NCBI GenBank assembly: GCA_030760725.1
Contig: JASWHV010000013.1
Coordinates: forward strand, 38,598,699-38,662,698
Source of the DNA: Neostapfia colusana
Lineage: Eukaryota; Streptophyta; Magnoliopsida; Poales; Poaceae
DNA: 64,000 nt
Direction of reading: 5' to 3'
A model generated the notes under the pieces. That model did no database searches. It worked only from the letters and a program-made list of their open reading frames with translations, and was not told the DNA's origin. The position numbers were made by a program, and so were the translations under genes. Of the stretch, positions 12,301-22,349 are shown one piece after another; within the stretch, counting starts at the first letter, position 1, and every line of letters begins with the position of its first letter.

Positions 12301-12698
12301 CCCTCCTCTTCAAGCTGTCCAAGACTGATGATATTTGCCTTGAGCTGAGGAATAAGATAGACCCCAGCCAACTCCTTTCGACCACCTCTTTTTCCCTGAA
12401 ACACCACAGTTCGTTGTCCATCAATCTCTGTCACTGAGCCATCTCCCAAACGCACAGTACCATGCATCGTGTTATCAAGTTTTGTGATCATGTCCCATTT
12501 CCCGGTCATGTGATTTGTTGCACCGGAGTCCAGGATCCACAGAGTACTGCCTCCTCCCTCTAAGTCTCCTACTTGAACATGTAACATATCATTGTTGAGG
12601 CATACCTCCTCCAGGGACGTGTCTTGCTCAGCCTTTGTGTTGGCACATGCCACCAAGAGACTGGATTCAAACTCATGATCAACTTGAGCTGTGTTCAC
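9387..12698 (-). CDS. Copia-1 pol polyprotein, 1103 codons intact
   Basis: An uninterrupted frame with all copia pol domains in copia order. Aspartic protease: WILDSGATNHMTG at about residues 54-66. GAG-pre-integrase/zinc HHCC: HARMGH at 189-194 and CDRC at 221-224. Integrase D-D-E: D252, D315, E351 (YSPEKNGVVERR). Reverse transcriptase: KARLVAKRYVQKQGVDFEEVFAP, and the YVDD active site near 785-788. RNase H: YSDSDFGGD near 948-955 and CEAEYVAG. It ends EIKPQK. The integrase has TDHGGKF where TDRGGEF is usual. The listed start (12698) is only the first ATG: the same frame is open back to a TAG at 12708-12710 and beyond it reads as gag, so one stop separates gag from pol. The ORF looks functional; gag does not. 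Confidence 0.93.
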   Translation of the reverse strand: MNTAQVDHEFESSLLVACANTKAEQDTSLEEVCLNNDMLHVQVGDLEGGGSTLWILDSGATNHMTGKWDMITKLDNTMHGTVRLGDGSVTEIDGQRTVVFQGKRGGRKELAGVYLIPQLKANIISLGQLEEEGHQILMVDGYVKIWDKDGTPVAMVKRVVNRLYTTDLKVVQPRCLMAQGSNATWMWHARMGHLNFRSLRRLAEEQLVYGLPTITQTEEKCDRCLAGKQRRQPFPCMAKYRAEKKLELVHGDLCGPVKPATPRGSRFFFLLVDDLSRYMWVFLISIKDQAMSTFMAFQTSVEAEAGRKIGTFCTDHGGKFTARAFVEYCTKEGVQRHLTAPYSPEKNGVVERRNQTVMGMARSMLKAMNMPGWFWGEAVTTAMYVLNRSPTRSVERKTPYEVWHDKKPSVHHLRTFGCVAHVKQGSKLLSKLEDRSIPMVFIGYEQGSKAWRFYNPNTESVHVSRDAVFEENHPWKWDAAESSEVVNGEDIFRVEYIFRDENPGGVSSSSCDTGQGDKTPAEGVSSMTQLRHQASKDVEFVSPPSMSPEMDSELKEAPLCYRSMRNILQMVPSYEPEEGGVDELLVVIGEEPCTAKEAFRTKEWRIAMIEELTSIEENKTWSLVQHPEGYRAIGLKWVFKLKKDEHGNVIRDKARLVAKRYVQKQGVDFEEVFAPVARMESVRIVLAVAAHFGWHVHHMDVKSAFLNGSLEGEIYVTQPPGFIDEGKEKWVLRLHKALYGLRQAPRAWNCKLDESLKQLGFTRCKSEHGLYTKLGGEARLIVGVYVDDLLIVGENMEEISRFKEKMKEKFCMSDLGSLSYYLGIEVKQGRHGIELCQGAYDAKLLERSGMISCNGCATPMESRLKLTKRSTAPLTDPTTYRSIIGGLRYLLHTRPDLSFGVGYLSRFMSEPQEEHMVALKHLLRYVAATMRYGLSYNRGEGSLELRGYSDSDFGGDVDERRSTTGVSFFLSENPISWLSHKQKAVAKSTCEAEYVAGAAAASQAVWLRHVLEEVTRIQVPPPVIKMDNTAAIALARNPVLHDRSKHIDIKFHFGRECVDRGEVILEHVGTKDELADILTKPLGGTHFQELHEKIGVQEIKPQK

Positions 12699-12707
12699 CT
12701 CTTCATC

Positions 12708-13646
12708 CTATTTTTTCTTCCTGCATTCTCTAGCCCAATTACCTTTCTTACCACAGTAGCGGCACTCATATTTGGCCACTCCATGGCCTGAGTTTCCACC
12801 ACCACGGTTACCTCGACCACGGCCACGTCCTCGGCCATGATCTCTCCTCGGTTTAAATGAGTCTTTGTGCCATCCCTGTCCAGCTCCCCCGGACATCTTG
12901 AGACGTGTTGACAATCTTGCAAGCAACTCTTCTTCACTCAGATGCAACTTCTCTTGTGTGTTGCCCTCCCAAGAGCTTGCACCAAGCCTTTTCTTCTGCA
13001 GCCTTGAGTCTACCAATCAACTCATCAACGGACATATCACTTAAGTCAAGCAATGTCTTGATGGAGGCCGCAATCTGCTCAAACTTTTGTGGTACTGCCT
13101 GAAGGAACTTCCGGACAATCTCCTCCTCCGAACGTTCACTCCCAAGTGCCGCAAGTTGAGACGAGATCCGGCTCATACGCACACCAAACTCATCAACAGT
13201 TTCACCATCGTGGAATCTGAGTGCATCAAACTCCCGACCCAATATGCTTGCCCTGGTCTTGCGCACACGTTCGGCTCCCACATTGCGCAACTTGATCGCA
13301 TCCCATGCAATCTTGGCTGACTCCTTCCCAGCAATGATCCCTATCATTTCTGGTGGCACAGCCTTGGTGAGAGCCTCTGAAGCCATCCAACTTCAATGTA
13401 ATCATCGGTGCCAAGGCTCACCGCAGTCCACAAGCCTCTCGCTTGCAACATCACCCGCATAAGTGCTGACCAATCATGATAGTTTGTCTTTGTGAGCATC
13501 GGATACGTACCACCACTGCTGACTTCCTTCGTGATGCGATGAATCACCAATGCCCCTGATCCTCCTCCTGCCCTGCTGGTGCCTCCCGGCGGTGTGACGT
13601 CCCTCCATGAACATCGGGTTGGCGATGAAGATCTCCTCCACGACAT
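12708..13646 (-). pseudogene. Copia-1 gag, frameshifted
   Basis: The copia gag is recognisable in three frames. From 13646: N-terminus with YPMLTKTNYHDWSALMRVML, the DUF4219/UBN2-type start. A shift near 13390 leads to ALTKAVPPEMIGIIAGKESA through MSVDELIGRLKAAEEK. A second shift near 13000 leads to an RG-rich tail (HGRGRGRGRGN). The tail has a zinc knuckle CRYCGKKGNWAREC in which the usual His is Asn. It ends at TAG 12708-12710, in frame with pol. So there are two frameshifts plus a probably disabled knuckle. It would have formed the particle shell; whether the TAG was originally a read-through codon or is a mutation cannot be told from one copy. Confidence 0.85.
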
Positions 13647-13692
13647 CAGCGCCCACTCAATGGCCGCGTCACGGTTCCAGGCAACGTAGTCG

Positions 13693-13704
13693 GCTCTGAT
13701 GCCA
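13693..13704 (-). promoter_or_regulatory. Copia-1 primer-binding site
   Basis: Minus strand TGGCATCAGAGC, one mismatch from the tRNA-iMet complement TGGTATCAGAGC, two bases from the LTR end at 13707. Confidence 0.88.
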
Positions 13705-13706
13705 AT

Positions 13707-14139
13707 TGTTGGGTGTTTTCCTCACAGAACACTCACGGATTTGTGATGCAAATCGTGTAGGGAATCAAGAAGTGTGGTATAGATCCAAAACTCGAGTGGA
13801 GAACCGAAGAAAATTGAGTCGGATGAGTTGTGGCGGCGCTCAACAAAAACCAGCGCATTCTTCCTTTTATTAGCTGAAAGCCACACGTTTACAACAACCT
13901 TAGCCCGGGTTTTACACCATACAAATTTTGAAAACATGCAGCACATGCATGTGCCATGCACGTATGGCCCAAAACCCCGCGGGTTGTGTTTGAAAAACAA
14001 ACCAAAACACCCTCACACACACTAGGACTCGGTGCAACACATGTGACTCAGGACACACCCCTGGTTCATGTCATGTGTGCTTTATTTTCTTGAAACATAA
14101 GGAAACTAAACTTTGATAAACCTCCAGAAGTACTCAACA
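13707..14139 (-). repeat. Copia-1 5' LTR, 433 bp complete
   Basis: Starts TGTTGGGTG and ends CTCAACA on the plus strand, with 5-bp inverted ends TGTTG/CAACA. The right half matches the left LTR remnant. The sequence to the right resumes the Gypsy-2 reverse transcriptase. Confidence 0.93.
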
Positions 14140-14770
14140 GCTTATACGAATATCTCGTCATGTCTTTTGGTCTCACCAATGCTCCGGGCCATTTCATGTA
14201 TCTCATAAACTCGGTGTTCATGCCGGAGCTGGATAAGTTCGTTGTGGTGTTCATTGATGATATCTTGGTTTACTCCAAGTCAGAAGCAGAACACACCGAA
14301 CACATGAGAATCGTTCTTCAACGATTGCGGGACCATAAGCTATATGCAAAGTTCAGCAAATGTGAGTTTTGGATCAGCCAAGTGCCATTTTTTGGGACAT
14401 ATCATCTCAGCGGAAGGTGTTGATCCAAGCAAAATTGAACAAGTTCTGAAATGGAAAGCTCCCACTTCTGTCCATGAAGTCAGAAGCTTCCTCGGTTTAG
14501 TAGGATATTACCGGAGATTCATTCCAAGCTTCTCCAAGCTTGCTAAGCCGATGACAGAATTACTGAAGAAGGGAACAAAATATGTTTGGAATTCAGCATG
14601 TGAAGGAGCATTCCAAGCATTAGTGAAGCATCTCACAATAGCCCCGGTCTTAGCTCAACCGGATACGACCAAGCCCTTCGACGTGTATTGTGATGCGTCC
14701 GGCATCGGGCTCGGCTGCGTGTTGATGCAAGAAGGACGTGTGGTCGCGTATGGTTCACCAACATTGAAAC
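14140..14770 (+). pseudogene. Gypsy-2 pol: reverse transcriptase / RNase H start, 5' end cut by Copia-1
   Basis: It begins inside RT at LYEYLVMSFGLTNAPGHFMY, contains the catalytic VVVFIDDILVYSKSE, and continues to FSKCEFWISQVPF. A one-base insertion in a T run near 14390 shifts the frame, and the sequence goes on in the next frame as LGHIISAEGVDPSKIEQVL, FLGLVGYYRRFIPSFS and the RNase H start FDVYCDASGIGLGCVLMQEG. A two-base loss near 14770 (relatives read KPHEQHYPTHDLEL) shifts it again. The N-terminal part, gag and 5' LTR must be left of this window. Confidence 0.9.
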
Positions 14771-16564
14771 CATGAGCAGCACTATCCGACTCATGATCTT
14801 GAGCTCACTGCTGTCGTTTTGGCGCTGAAAATGTGGAGGCACTATCTCCTGGGGAATTTGGTGCATCTCTACACCGACCACAAGAGCTTGAAGTATATCT
14901 TCACCCAGAAGGAGCTGAATATGAGGCAAAGGAGGTGGTTAGAACTCATCAATGATTATGAGATTGAGATTCATTACCACCCCGGCAAGGCGAACGTGGT
15001 TGCCGACGCGCTGAGTCAGAAATCACATGTCCATAACCTCACCATTACACCGGTGGAGGAGGAAGAGCCGAGTATATACTTGGTTCCCTATGGATCACTC
15101 TACAACCTTGCTCTCATCCCTACCATTAGGGAGGATATCATTGCAGCTCAGAAATTTGACAAGGGCATGGCACATCTCCGGAGACGGATAGACAGCGGGG
15201 ATATCAAATGTTTCCGGAAAGATGATGAGGGAACGTTGTGGTTCAATGACCGCATAGTCGTACCCCGGAATATGGAGCTAAGAAAGAAGATACTTGATGA
15301 AGCTCACTTGTCTAAATTCTCCATTCATCCGGGCAGCAATAAAATGTACCAAGATTTGAAGAGAAAATTTTGGTGGACACGGATGAAGCGGGAAGTGGCT
15401 AAATACGTATCCGAGTGTGATACGTGTAGACGAGTGAAAGCGGATCACATGAGGAAATCAGGGCTGTTGCAACCCCTGAAAATTCCGGCATGGAAGTGGG
15501 AAGATGTGAGCATGGATTTCATTGTGGGATTACCCCTGACTTCCAATAAACATGATTCAATTTGGGTGATCGTTGATCGGTTAACCAAGTCGGCTCATTT
15601 CATTCCCGTGCATACACATTTCCATGCCAGCAGATATGCAGAGTTGTATATTGCAAGAATTCTATGCTTACATGGAATACCCAAGACCATCATCTCAGAC
15701 CGAGGGACACTATTTGTATCTCATTTCTGGGAGCAGTTGCACGCTGCTTTGGGTACTAGGCTGATTGGAAGCTCCGCCTATCACCCTCAGACAAATCGAC
15801 AGACTGAGAGGGTGAACCAAGTATTAGAAGACATGTTGAGAGTGTGTGCCATCCACCATGGTAGAAACTGGGATGATCATCTACCATTGGCGGAATTCTC
15901 ATACAACAATGGCTATGAAGCGAGTATCAAGATGGCACCATATGAGGCTCTCTACGGTCGCAAGCGCCGCACCCCATTGAACTGGTGCGAGTTCGGTGAA
16001 AGGGTCATGTTTGGGGTTGATGTGGTGAACGACGCCGAAGAGCGCGTTTGGATTATCCAAGCCAACTTGAAGGCCGCTCAATCCCGGCAGAAAAGTTACG
16101 CTGATAAGAGGCGTAGGCCGCTACACTTCGATGTCGGGGAACACGTGTACCTCCGTGTATCTCCGATGAAGGGCGTACACCGATTCGGTGTGAAGGGGTA
16201 GCTCGTTCCTTGATTTATTGGACCCTATGTTATCACCGAGAAGTGTGGACCAGTGGCGCATAGACTGGAGCTACCGGCATCTCTCGCTGGCGTTCACGAC
16301 GTTTTCCATGTTTCACAACTACGAAAATGTCTGAAGTATACGGCTGCTGTTTCCACCGAAGACATTGGCGAGCTGCAACCGGATTTGACGTATGCTGAAT
16401 ATCCGGTGGCAATTATTGATGAGAAGGCTCGGACCACACGTAGCCGAACACTGTGGTTCTACAAGATACTGTGGAGCAACCACACCGCTGAAGAAGCAAC
16501 GTGGGAGAGCGAGGAATTCCTTCGCTCAAACTACCCGGATTTCATGGCGTCTCATCACGGGTGA
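14771..16564 (+). pseudogene. Gypsy-2 pol: RNase H, integrase, chromodomain
   Basis: From HEQHYPTHDLELTAVVLALK the frame runs through the end of RNase H (LYTDHKSLKYIFTQKELNMR). It continues through the integrase zinc region (H..H..CDTCRRVKADH) and the integrase core (WEDVSMDFIVGLP, VIVDRLTKSAHFIP, IISDRGTLFVSHFW, SSAYHPQTNRQTERVN). Two in-frame stops, TAG at 16199-16201 and TGA about ten bases on, lie where relatives read GVKGKLAPRFIGPY. After them the frame resumes with HVSQLRKCL and a chromodomain-like end (LWFYKILWSNHTAEEATWES), stopping at 16562-16564. A chromodomain marks this as a chromovirus; such integrases target heterochromatin. Confidence 0.92.
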
Positions 16565-16614
16565 GTTCGTATTACATCGCTGTCTCTTCTTTTGTAATCT
16601 CGGGACAAGATTCT

Positions 16615-16630
16615 TTTAAGGGGGGAGGGA
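16615..16630 (+). other. Gypsy-2 polypurine tract
   Basis: A purine run AAGGGGGGAGGGA directly precedes the LTR start TGTGAAATCCC at 16631. Confidence 0.9.
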
Positions 16631-18782
16631 TGTGAAATCCCAAAAGTCTAGCAAGTGGAGCTGGAATTTACACCGAGGAAATGAGAGAGAATTTAAACTT
16701 TTGAATTGGAAGGTGTGAGCTCCAAGTGCTATAGTAAACGTGTCACAATGTTCAAACACGAAGACCTAAACTTACCATATGGTTCTTCACACATCCACGG
16801 GTAGCCCGGCAAATTTTCAGCTCATTTGGTAAAGATTTCCTATTTGTTGGAATTTAAATGGGAGACAAATCGAATTTGAATTCAAACTTCAGTTTCAAAT
16901 TCCGACTTCACTGAAATTCAAATTTGAGAGCACCATTGTGTTCCTCACATTCCTATTGGCTTGTCCTCCAAGTTTGATCAAATTTGGAGTTTGTTTACTA
17001 GCTCAAATAAAAATGGAAAGGAAAAGAAGAGGGAAAGGGAGCCCACTGGTCAGAAGACTTACACCCAAAGTCACTTCTCGCGGGTTTCACTCGGCAGCCA
17101 ACTCTCACCCGCGCGCCACGTCCTGCTCCCGCGCCTGAGCGAGGAGGACACCGCACTCCTGTTCTGTGCCGTGGAAGCACCGGCTGCAGTGATCAACACA
17201 CGCTGAGGCCACGTGAACTCTTTCCCTCGCTCCCGTCCCCCTCGCTCACCGAAGCAAAGTGCCATTGGCTGACCTCTCTGCTCACCGGCGCCCGGGCAAT
17301 ACAAATGCTTTCGTGCCCGACGAGCTACAAAAAAAGGTCTGCTCCAAGGTGCTGATCACAACCATGCCGACCTCACCCTCTCTCTCTCTCACATGATCGG
17401 TAGAGAATTTCGTTGATTAGTGCGTCGGTATGCTTAGAACCGAGCCACACGAAATTCGGAAGTTCGTAGTAATCAAGCCATCATCTGGGCCAAGCTATAG
17501 ACATGATCTAGACTCCCCTACGCTCCTCTAGGATCAAGAACCATCGAGTTTCATCGAGTTTTGGCGCTGTTCTTCGAGATTTTTGCACCGGCACCGATTT
17601 TCACCCTAGGTCGCCGATAAGCTCGTATTTGCAGCCTCTTTTGAGCTGATGGGAGCTCGTGCCGGTGACAAGGGATCCACCACGATGCTCTAGGAAGAAA
17701 GACCGAAGGATTTGAGCCCTCCTAGCATGAGTGCGACGCTGCCGAACTTCAACTGCCGCTGCCGCCCGTCGCCGAAGGTTTTCCGGTGACCGGGGTCCCC
17801 GGCCGACCGCTGGGATGAGTTGCCCGTGGTCCAATAGGGGGAGGCGGCAAGTTTCAGGGTAGGGGAAGGTCGGAAAGGCAGTTTCTGAGGGGCTCACCGG
17901 AGAGCACCGCCGCAGCTCGGCTGTTGGCGCGAGGAGGAAGAAAGCACTGTGCTGTGGGGCCCGCACGCAGAGTTTAAACATTTCTGGGATTTTCCAGTTT
18001 TGGTTTAAATTTCAACTTAAATTTTGCTAGGAAGCTCCAAATTTAGTGAATTAAATTTTACTGAATTTGGTTTTTTGAGTACTTTCCAGCAAAATAAATT
18101 TCAGCTCATGAAACTTATTAGGTTTCCAGAATTAATTCCCTAAAGTTTAAACTGTTGGGAATTTTATCTGGAGAATTCCTTTGTGAAAAATTCTTAAATT
18201 TGGCTGGGATTTTCATTTGAAAATCCTTGGGTCACAGGAAAAATTTCAGACCCATCCAAGTTCATTTATTCCCCCTAATGGTGTGATTAATTGAACTGCC
18301 CTGAGAAAATAGAAAAATATACAGAAACATTTTTCAGATTTTCTCAAATGACATGAAACCAATTCCATTAGAACCACCTCAAACTCTAGTTCCATAAAGT
18401 AATGATTTGAGCCATGAAAATCACTGGAAATCATTAGATGTTCTAATAATGACCAAATAGACTTTTATTTGTACAGAGCTCAAATGAACTTTGTTTCAAA
18501 TGAAACTTGGTCAAGTTTCTGGCTAGGACCCTACCAAACCACCATAAAAATTTCAGAGCCAAAGGGCAGGGCTAGTTAGAGTTATGGTATTTACATATTC
18601 AGTTCTAAACATTGCATTCAAATTGACATATAGTATATTGTTTACGTGTAGTCGCTGAAGGCGAGGAAACCCCGGAAATACTGGACTTTCTCCTTCCGGA
18701 CGAAGCACTAACCACTGACTAGCAGCAACAAGCAAGCCCCGGTTTGCATTAACCAATTTTACAAAGTTTTGCTTTATGTCTT
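16631..18782 (+). repeat. Gypsy-2 3' LTR, first part
   Basis: It starts TGTGAAATCCC right after the polypurine tract. Around 18640-18760 it matches the minus-strand LTRs at 6480-6590 and 37240-37270 (GCAAACCGGGGCTTGC block in reverse). It is interrupted near 18783 by LINE sequence and resumes at 31557. It contains no supported gene; GC-rich ORFs at about 17000-17980 are LTR shadows. Confidence 0.85.
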
Positions 18783-19145
18783 CATGACCTATGGTACAGT
18801 TTGGCAGAATTACTTAACACTCAGATTATCCAACCATATGAAGATAAGGTAAGGTGGATATCTACTAAAGATGGTATTTTTTCTGTTAAATCGATGTATG
18901 ATAGATTGACTGCTAGTGATACTGGACATAGTAATATGAAAATATGGAAGGCTAAATTACCACCTAAAATAAAAACTTTTTATGGCTCATTGAAAATCAA
19001 GCAGTTCCTACAAAACAAAATATGAAAAAAAATTGGAAAGGGGATGTTAATTGTTATTTTTGTGACAAGTTAGAAACTATTGATCATTTATTTTTTTCTT
19101 GTATCTGTATGAAAGTGATTTGGAGTATCATTGCTAAATGTTTGG
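18783..19145 (+). mobile_element. LINE-1 fragment, first half (5' truncated)
   Basis: This codes for the end of a plant LINE ORF2: DLWYSLAELLNTQ, DKVRWISTKDGIFSVKSMYD and KAKLPPKIKTF. After a one-base shift it continues NWKGDVNCYFCDKLETIDHL and FFSC, the zinc-knuckle zf-RVT domain found after plant LINE reverse transcriptases. It is broken at 19145 by Gypsy-3 after the target sequence TTTGG and continues at 30924. The 5' end near 18783-18794 lies in Gypsy-2's LTR, so the copy lacks ORF1 and most of RT, as is typical of LINEs. Confidence 0.85.
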
Positions 19146-21276
19146 TGTGACACCCGGTCCCGAAAAACAGGGAACCGAGCTAATGCATATGTGTGCCCAG
19201 GATGTTCATCACACATACACATGTATTCCACAAACTATATTCAGAATATAACCACGAATAAATAGGGTTTAAGTACTTTATTACATCGACTCATTGTTTC
19301 ACTCATGAATCTCTAACTTATTCTTGCAGGGGAAGTCTCTAAACGACAGCGGAAACAACTAAACAGCAGCAGTCTCCATCTTTAACTCCACAGGCATGGT
19401 GACGGTAGTTCGCACGCCTAGTACTCCACATGATCCTCGAAGTACTCTTCTCCTGTTGCTGATGTTTATGTGATAATGCAAGGGTGAGTACATGTCGTAC
19501 TCAGCAAGTGCGGGAAAAGTATGACATGTAGCTTACAACAAGGTGGGAAATAAATAGGCTCATTGCAGCAAGCAAATTTTATTTCACAAACATAATAAAA
19601 ACAGCAACTATTTCTATGTGAGTTTAATCCATCATAACCATGTTATATCAGCAAATTTCCTTCATCATAATTCACCATTTATCATGTCTCAACCAGCCAA
19701 TAATCTTTCTCATACACATAAATATTCATATCCATCTCATATTCATATAACCGAAACCAAACTCATTTTCATGACTCAAAACAGTCCCAAAACTAATCCC
19801 AATGACCATACCATAACCATACCGAAATAACCATCCCAAGTTTTCCCTCTAATCATGTGAGTTGGCCAGGCGCTTGTGACCGGAAGCATGGCTATCATGA
19901 TAGTAGTTTACACTCTGCAGAGGTGGCACCACTTTACCCACAAGTTTGTGATTTCATCACCCGTCGGTGACTGCAGAACCTCCATTATACCAGTACACAA
20001 CCGTCGGTGTTTGGCCAAGAGATCACAAAATAGCCTTTACAAAGAGGCTACTAGATGTATGGACTCACTAAGGTTTCACCGGCAGGCTCAAATCACCATT
20101 CTCCCACCTATGGGTCCCCTCTTGTGCCATGCAGTTCCCAGGGCAGTCCTCTCTCGACTCCCATTCCCCGCGCCATCCATGGTCCATAACAAGCTAGTAA
20201 CACACCTAATTAGTCAGCTAAGCCGCTCCCATATTTGGCCTTGTGGTGGCACTGTTTTCCTGGCATGTGCTGGCATGAACCGGTCCTTAGATCTACGGCA
20301 AGTAAACCACCATCTCATTCAGAAACATCCACGAACCAAGCTTGCCTAGATCACCCCCGATTCCATGCTCATTATCATCATCAACTTTTCATCATCATTA
20401 TTCATATGAGTGCAGTAGCTAAACATGTTTTAATTCAGCTTCCCGTATCCCGTGGATTAAGTGAAGCAAAAAGGAAAAATGACCATACCTAACTCATCAA
20501 CTTTCCCGGCGAAAAGGATGGTTAACAAAACTAGTAAACTCCTATAAAAGGGTGTCCCATAAAGTTGACTCAAGCGTACATGTTTTCCCAAATAAAAACA
20601 GTTTCAAAACATAGGATCAATATGGTCAAGGGAAGTGCCTTGCTCCTGTGGCTCTTGTTGCTCAAGCGTCTCGAAGTCTTGGTGCTGTAGTTCTTCGTAG
20701 ATGGCTCCCTGAGCTTGTCCTTCTTCTCACGACCACGCACATACAAAATTTACAGCAATCAAACATAATGCACAACTCTACTCAAGATACAATGGTGTAG
20801 ACGAATGCAAATCCTATGGTGCTGTTCTACTAAACCAGTTTATACGTGTTCTTGCATGTTTTAATGGACTTTCATGGGGTTTTATGTTGAACAAGGGTGT
20901 AGGGATCAAGTGTGGACGTGGTGATGATCTTGACTCAAGATCTAGATCAATTCCATCATCAAAAAACCGATCAAAACATGATCTGTCCACACGTAAAAGT
21001 TTCTGCTCAAAGGGGGACGAAGAAAAAGGATGCGTAGAAACAGCGACGACTTCGAAAGATGGGTAACGAAGACCTACCTTACTTCCCTTATGATCTTCGG
21101 CTCTTTTCCGGTGACAGCGAGCCGTGAAGGGGCTTGTCGGCAGGCTCACCGGCGACTGAACTCCGGCGAGAGGGGTGTGTGTCCAACTCGGCGAGTTGGG
21201 GGCTAGGACCTCCAAGTCGTCGACTCGGGAGGGTGAAAAAAAAAGAAAGGGGTTATGTCCAGGGGGTTTTTTTGGT

Positions 21277-21288
21277 TCTATTTATAAG
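21277..21288 (-). promoter_or_regulatory. TATA box of Gypsy-3 3' LTR
   Basis: On the minus strand CTTATAAATAGA, an almost ideal plant TATA box. It is conserved in the other LTR at 29792-29803 and lies about 185 bp downstream of the G-box array in element orientation, so it probably sets the transcription start. Confidence 0.75.
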
Positions 21289-21472
21289 GGGAAAAAGGGG
21301 AGTCCTACTCCAATTGGAGCTCAAATAAGAGTCCAACTCAATTTTGGATTTCAACAAACTTATCTTTTAAGTTAGGTGTGGCAGCCTTGGGGATATTGTG
21401 TCGGTACCCTCAGTACCGGGTACTCCCGTGCACAGGAGAAAAATCCGCCTAAGGACCTTGCATCTCTGCAGT

Positions 21473-22233
21473 GGTGAGTTCCGGAGGTGCCACATGTCCA
21501 GCGGGGGCCGGGCCTCCCCTCACCTCAGAGGCGAGCTCCGGGCCTGCCACACGGCCAGTAGAGCCAGGCCTCGCCCCCTCCACAGGGGCGAGCTCCGAGG
21601 ACGCCACGCGTCCAGCGGGGTCGGACCTCCCTTCTCCTCAGAGGCGAGCCCCAGGCCTGCCACGTGTCCGGCGGGCCGGGCCTCCCTCCTCCTCAGAGGC
21701 GAGCCCCGAGGGCGCCAAGTGTCCAATGGGGCCGGACATCCCCTCTCCTCATAGGAGAGCTCTGAGGGTGCCACGTGTCCCGCGGGGCCGGACCTCATCC
21801 ATTCTGCAGGGGTGAGCTCCGAGGGCGACATGTGTCCAGCGGTGCCGGACCTCCCTCTCCACAGGGATGAGCTCCGAGGGCGACATGTGTCCAGCGGTGC
21901 CGAACCTCCCCTCTCCGCGGAGGTGAGCTCCGAGGGCGACACGTGTCTAGCGGAGCCGGACCTCATCCCTTCCGCAGGGATGAGCTCCGAAGGCGCCACA
22001 TGTCCCGCGGGGCTGGGCCTCGCCTCTCCTCCGAGGCGAGCTTCAAGGACCACACGTGTCCAGTGGGGCTGGGCCTCATCCCCCTCCGCGGAGGTGAGCT
22101 CTGCGGGCGCCAAGTGTCCCGCGGTGACGGACCTCATCCCCCTCCGCGGAGGTGAGCTCCACGGGCGCCACGTGTCCCGTGGTGCCGGACCTCACCCCCT
22201 CCGCGGGGTGAGCTCCGTGGGCACCATGTATCC
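21473..22233 (-). repeat. G-box/ABRE tandem array in Gypsy-3 3' LTR, 14 units of about 57 bp
   Basis: Units share a GCGAGCTCCGAGGGCGCCACGTG-like frame followed by TCCxGCGGxGCCGGACCT and a pyrimidine-rich end. By eye five of 14 retain CACGTGT (near 21658, 21768, 21937, 22048, 22163). The others mostly differ by CATGTG, CACATG or CAAGTG. The array is in the U3 part of the LTR upstream of the TATA box. The GC-rich ORFs on both strands here are products of the repetition. Confidence 0.9.
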
Positions 22234-22349
22234 CGCGGTGCCGGGGAAAGAGTCGACGGCGCACTTCGGCAAATTGGAATTGGCCCATTTCAGCTATCTT
22301 TTTCCCATTCCCCACCATTTTTATGATTCTTTCTCCATTTCTATTTCTT

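Larger units (their letters stand above)
9148..14139 (-). mobile_element. Copia-1: Ty1/copia retrotransposon, 3' LTR truncated by Gypsy-1
   Basis: A copia element with 5' LTR (13707-14139), primer-binding site, gag, a long intact pol, polypurine tract and a partial 3' LTR. LTR edges are TGTTG...CAACA. It interrupts the RT gene of Gypsy-2: the base after 14139 continues GCTTATACGAATAT, coding LYEYLVMSFG of gypsy RT. The two LTRs differ at about six of 231 comparable positions by eye, indicating a fairly young insertion. Its remaining 202 bp of 3' LTR should lie left of this window, beyond Gypsy-1. Confidence 0.93.

Noticed and set aside
21473..22233. Long ORFs on both strands in the G-box arrays (also 29960-30907)
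   Set aside because: Period of about 57 bp (a multiple of three), high GC and repetition keep frames open; translations are repetitive and frame-interchangeable.
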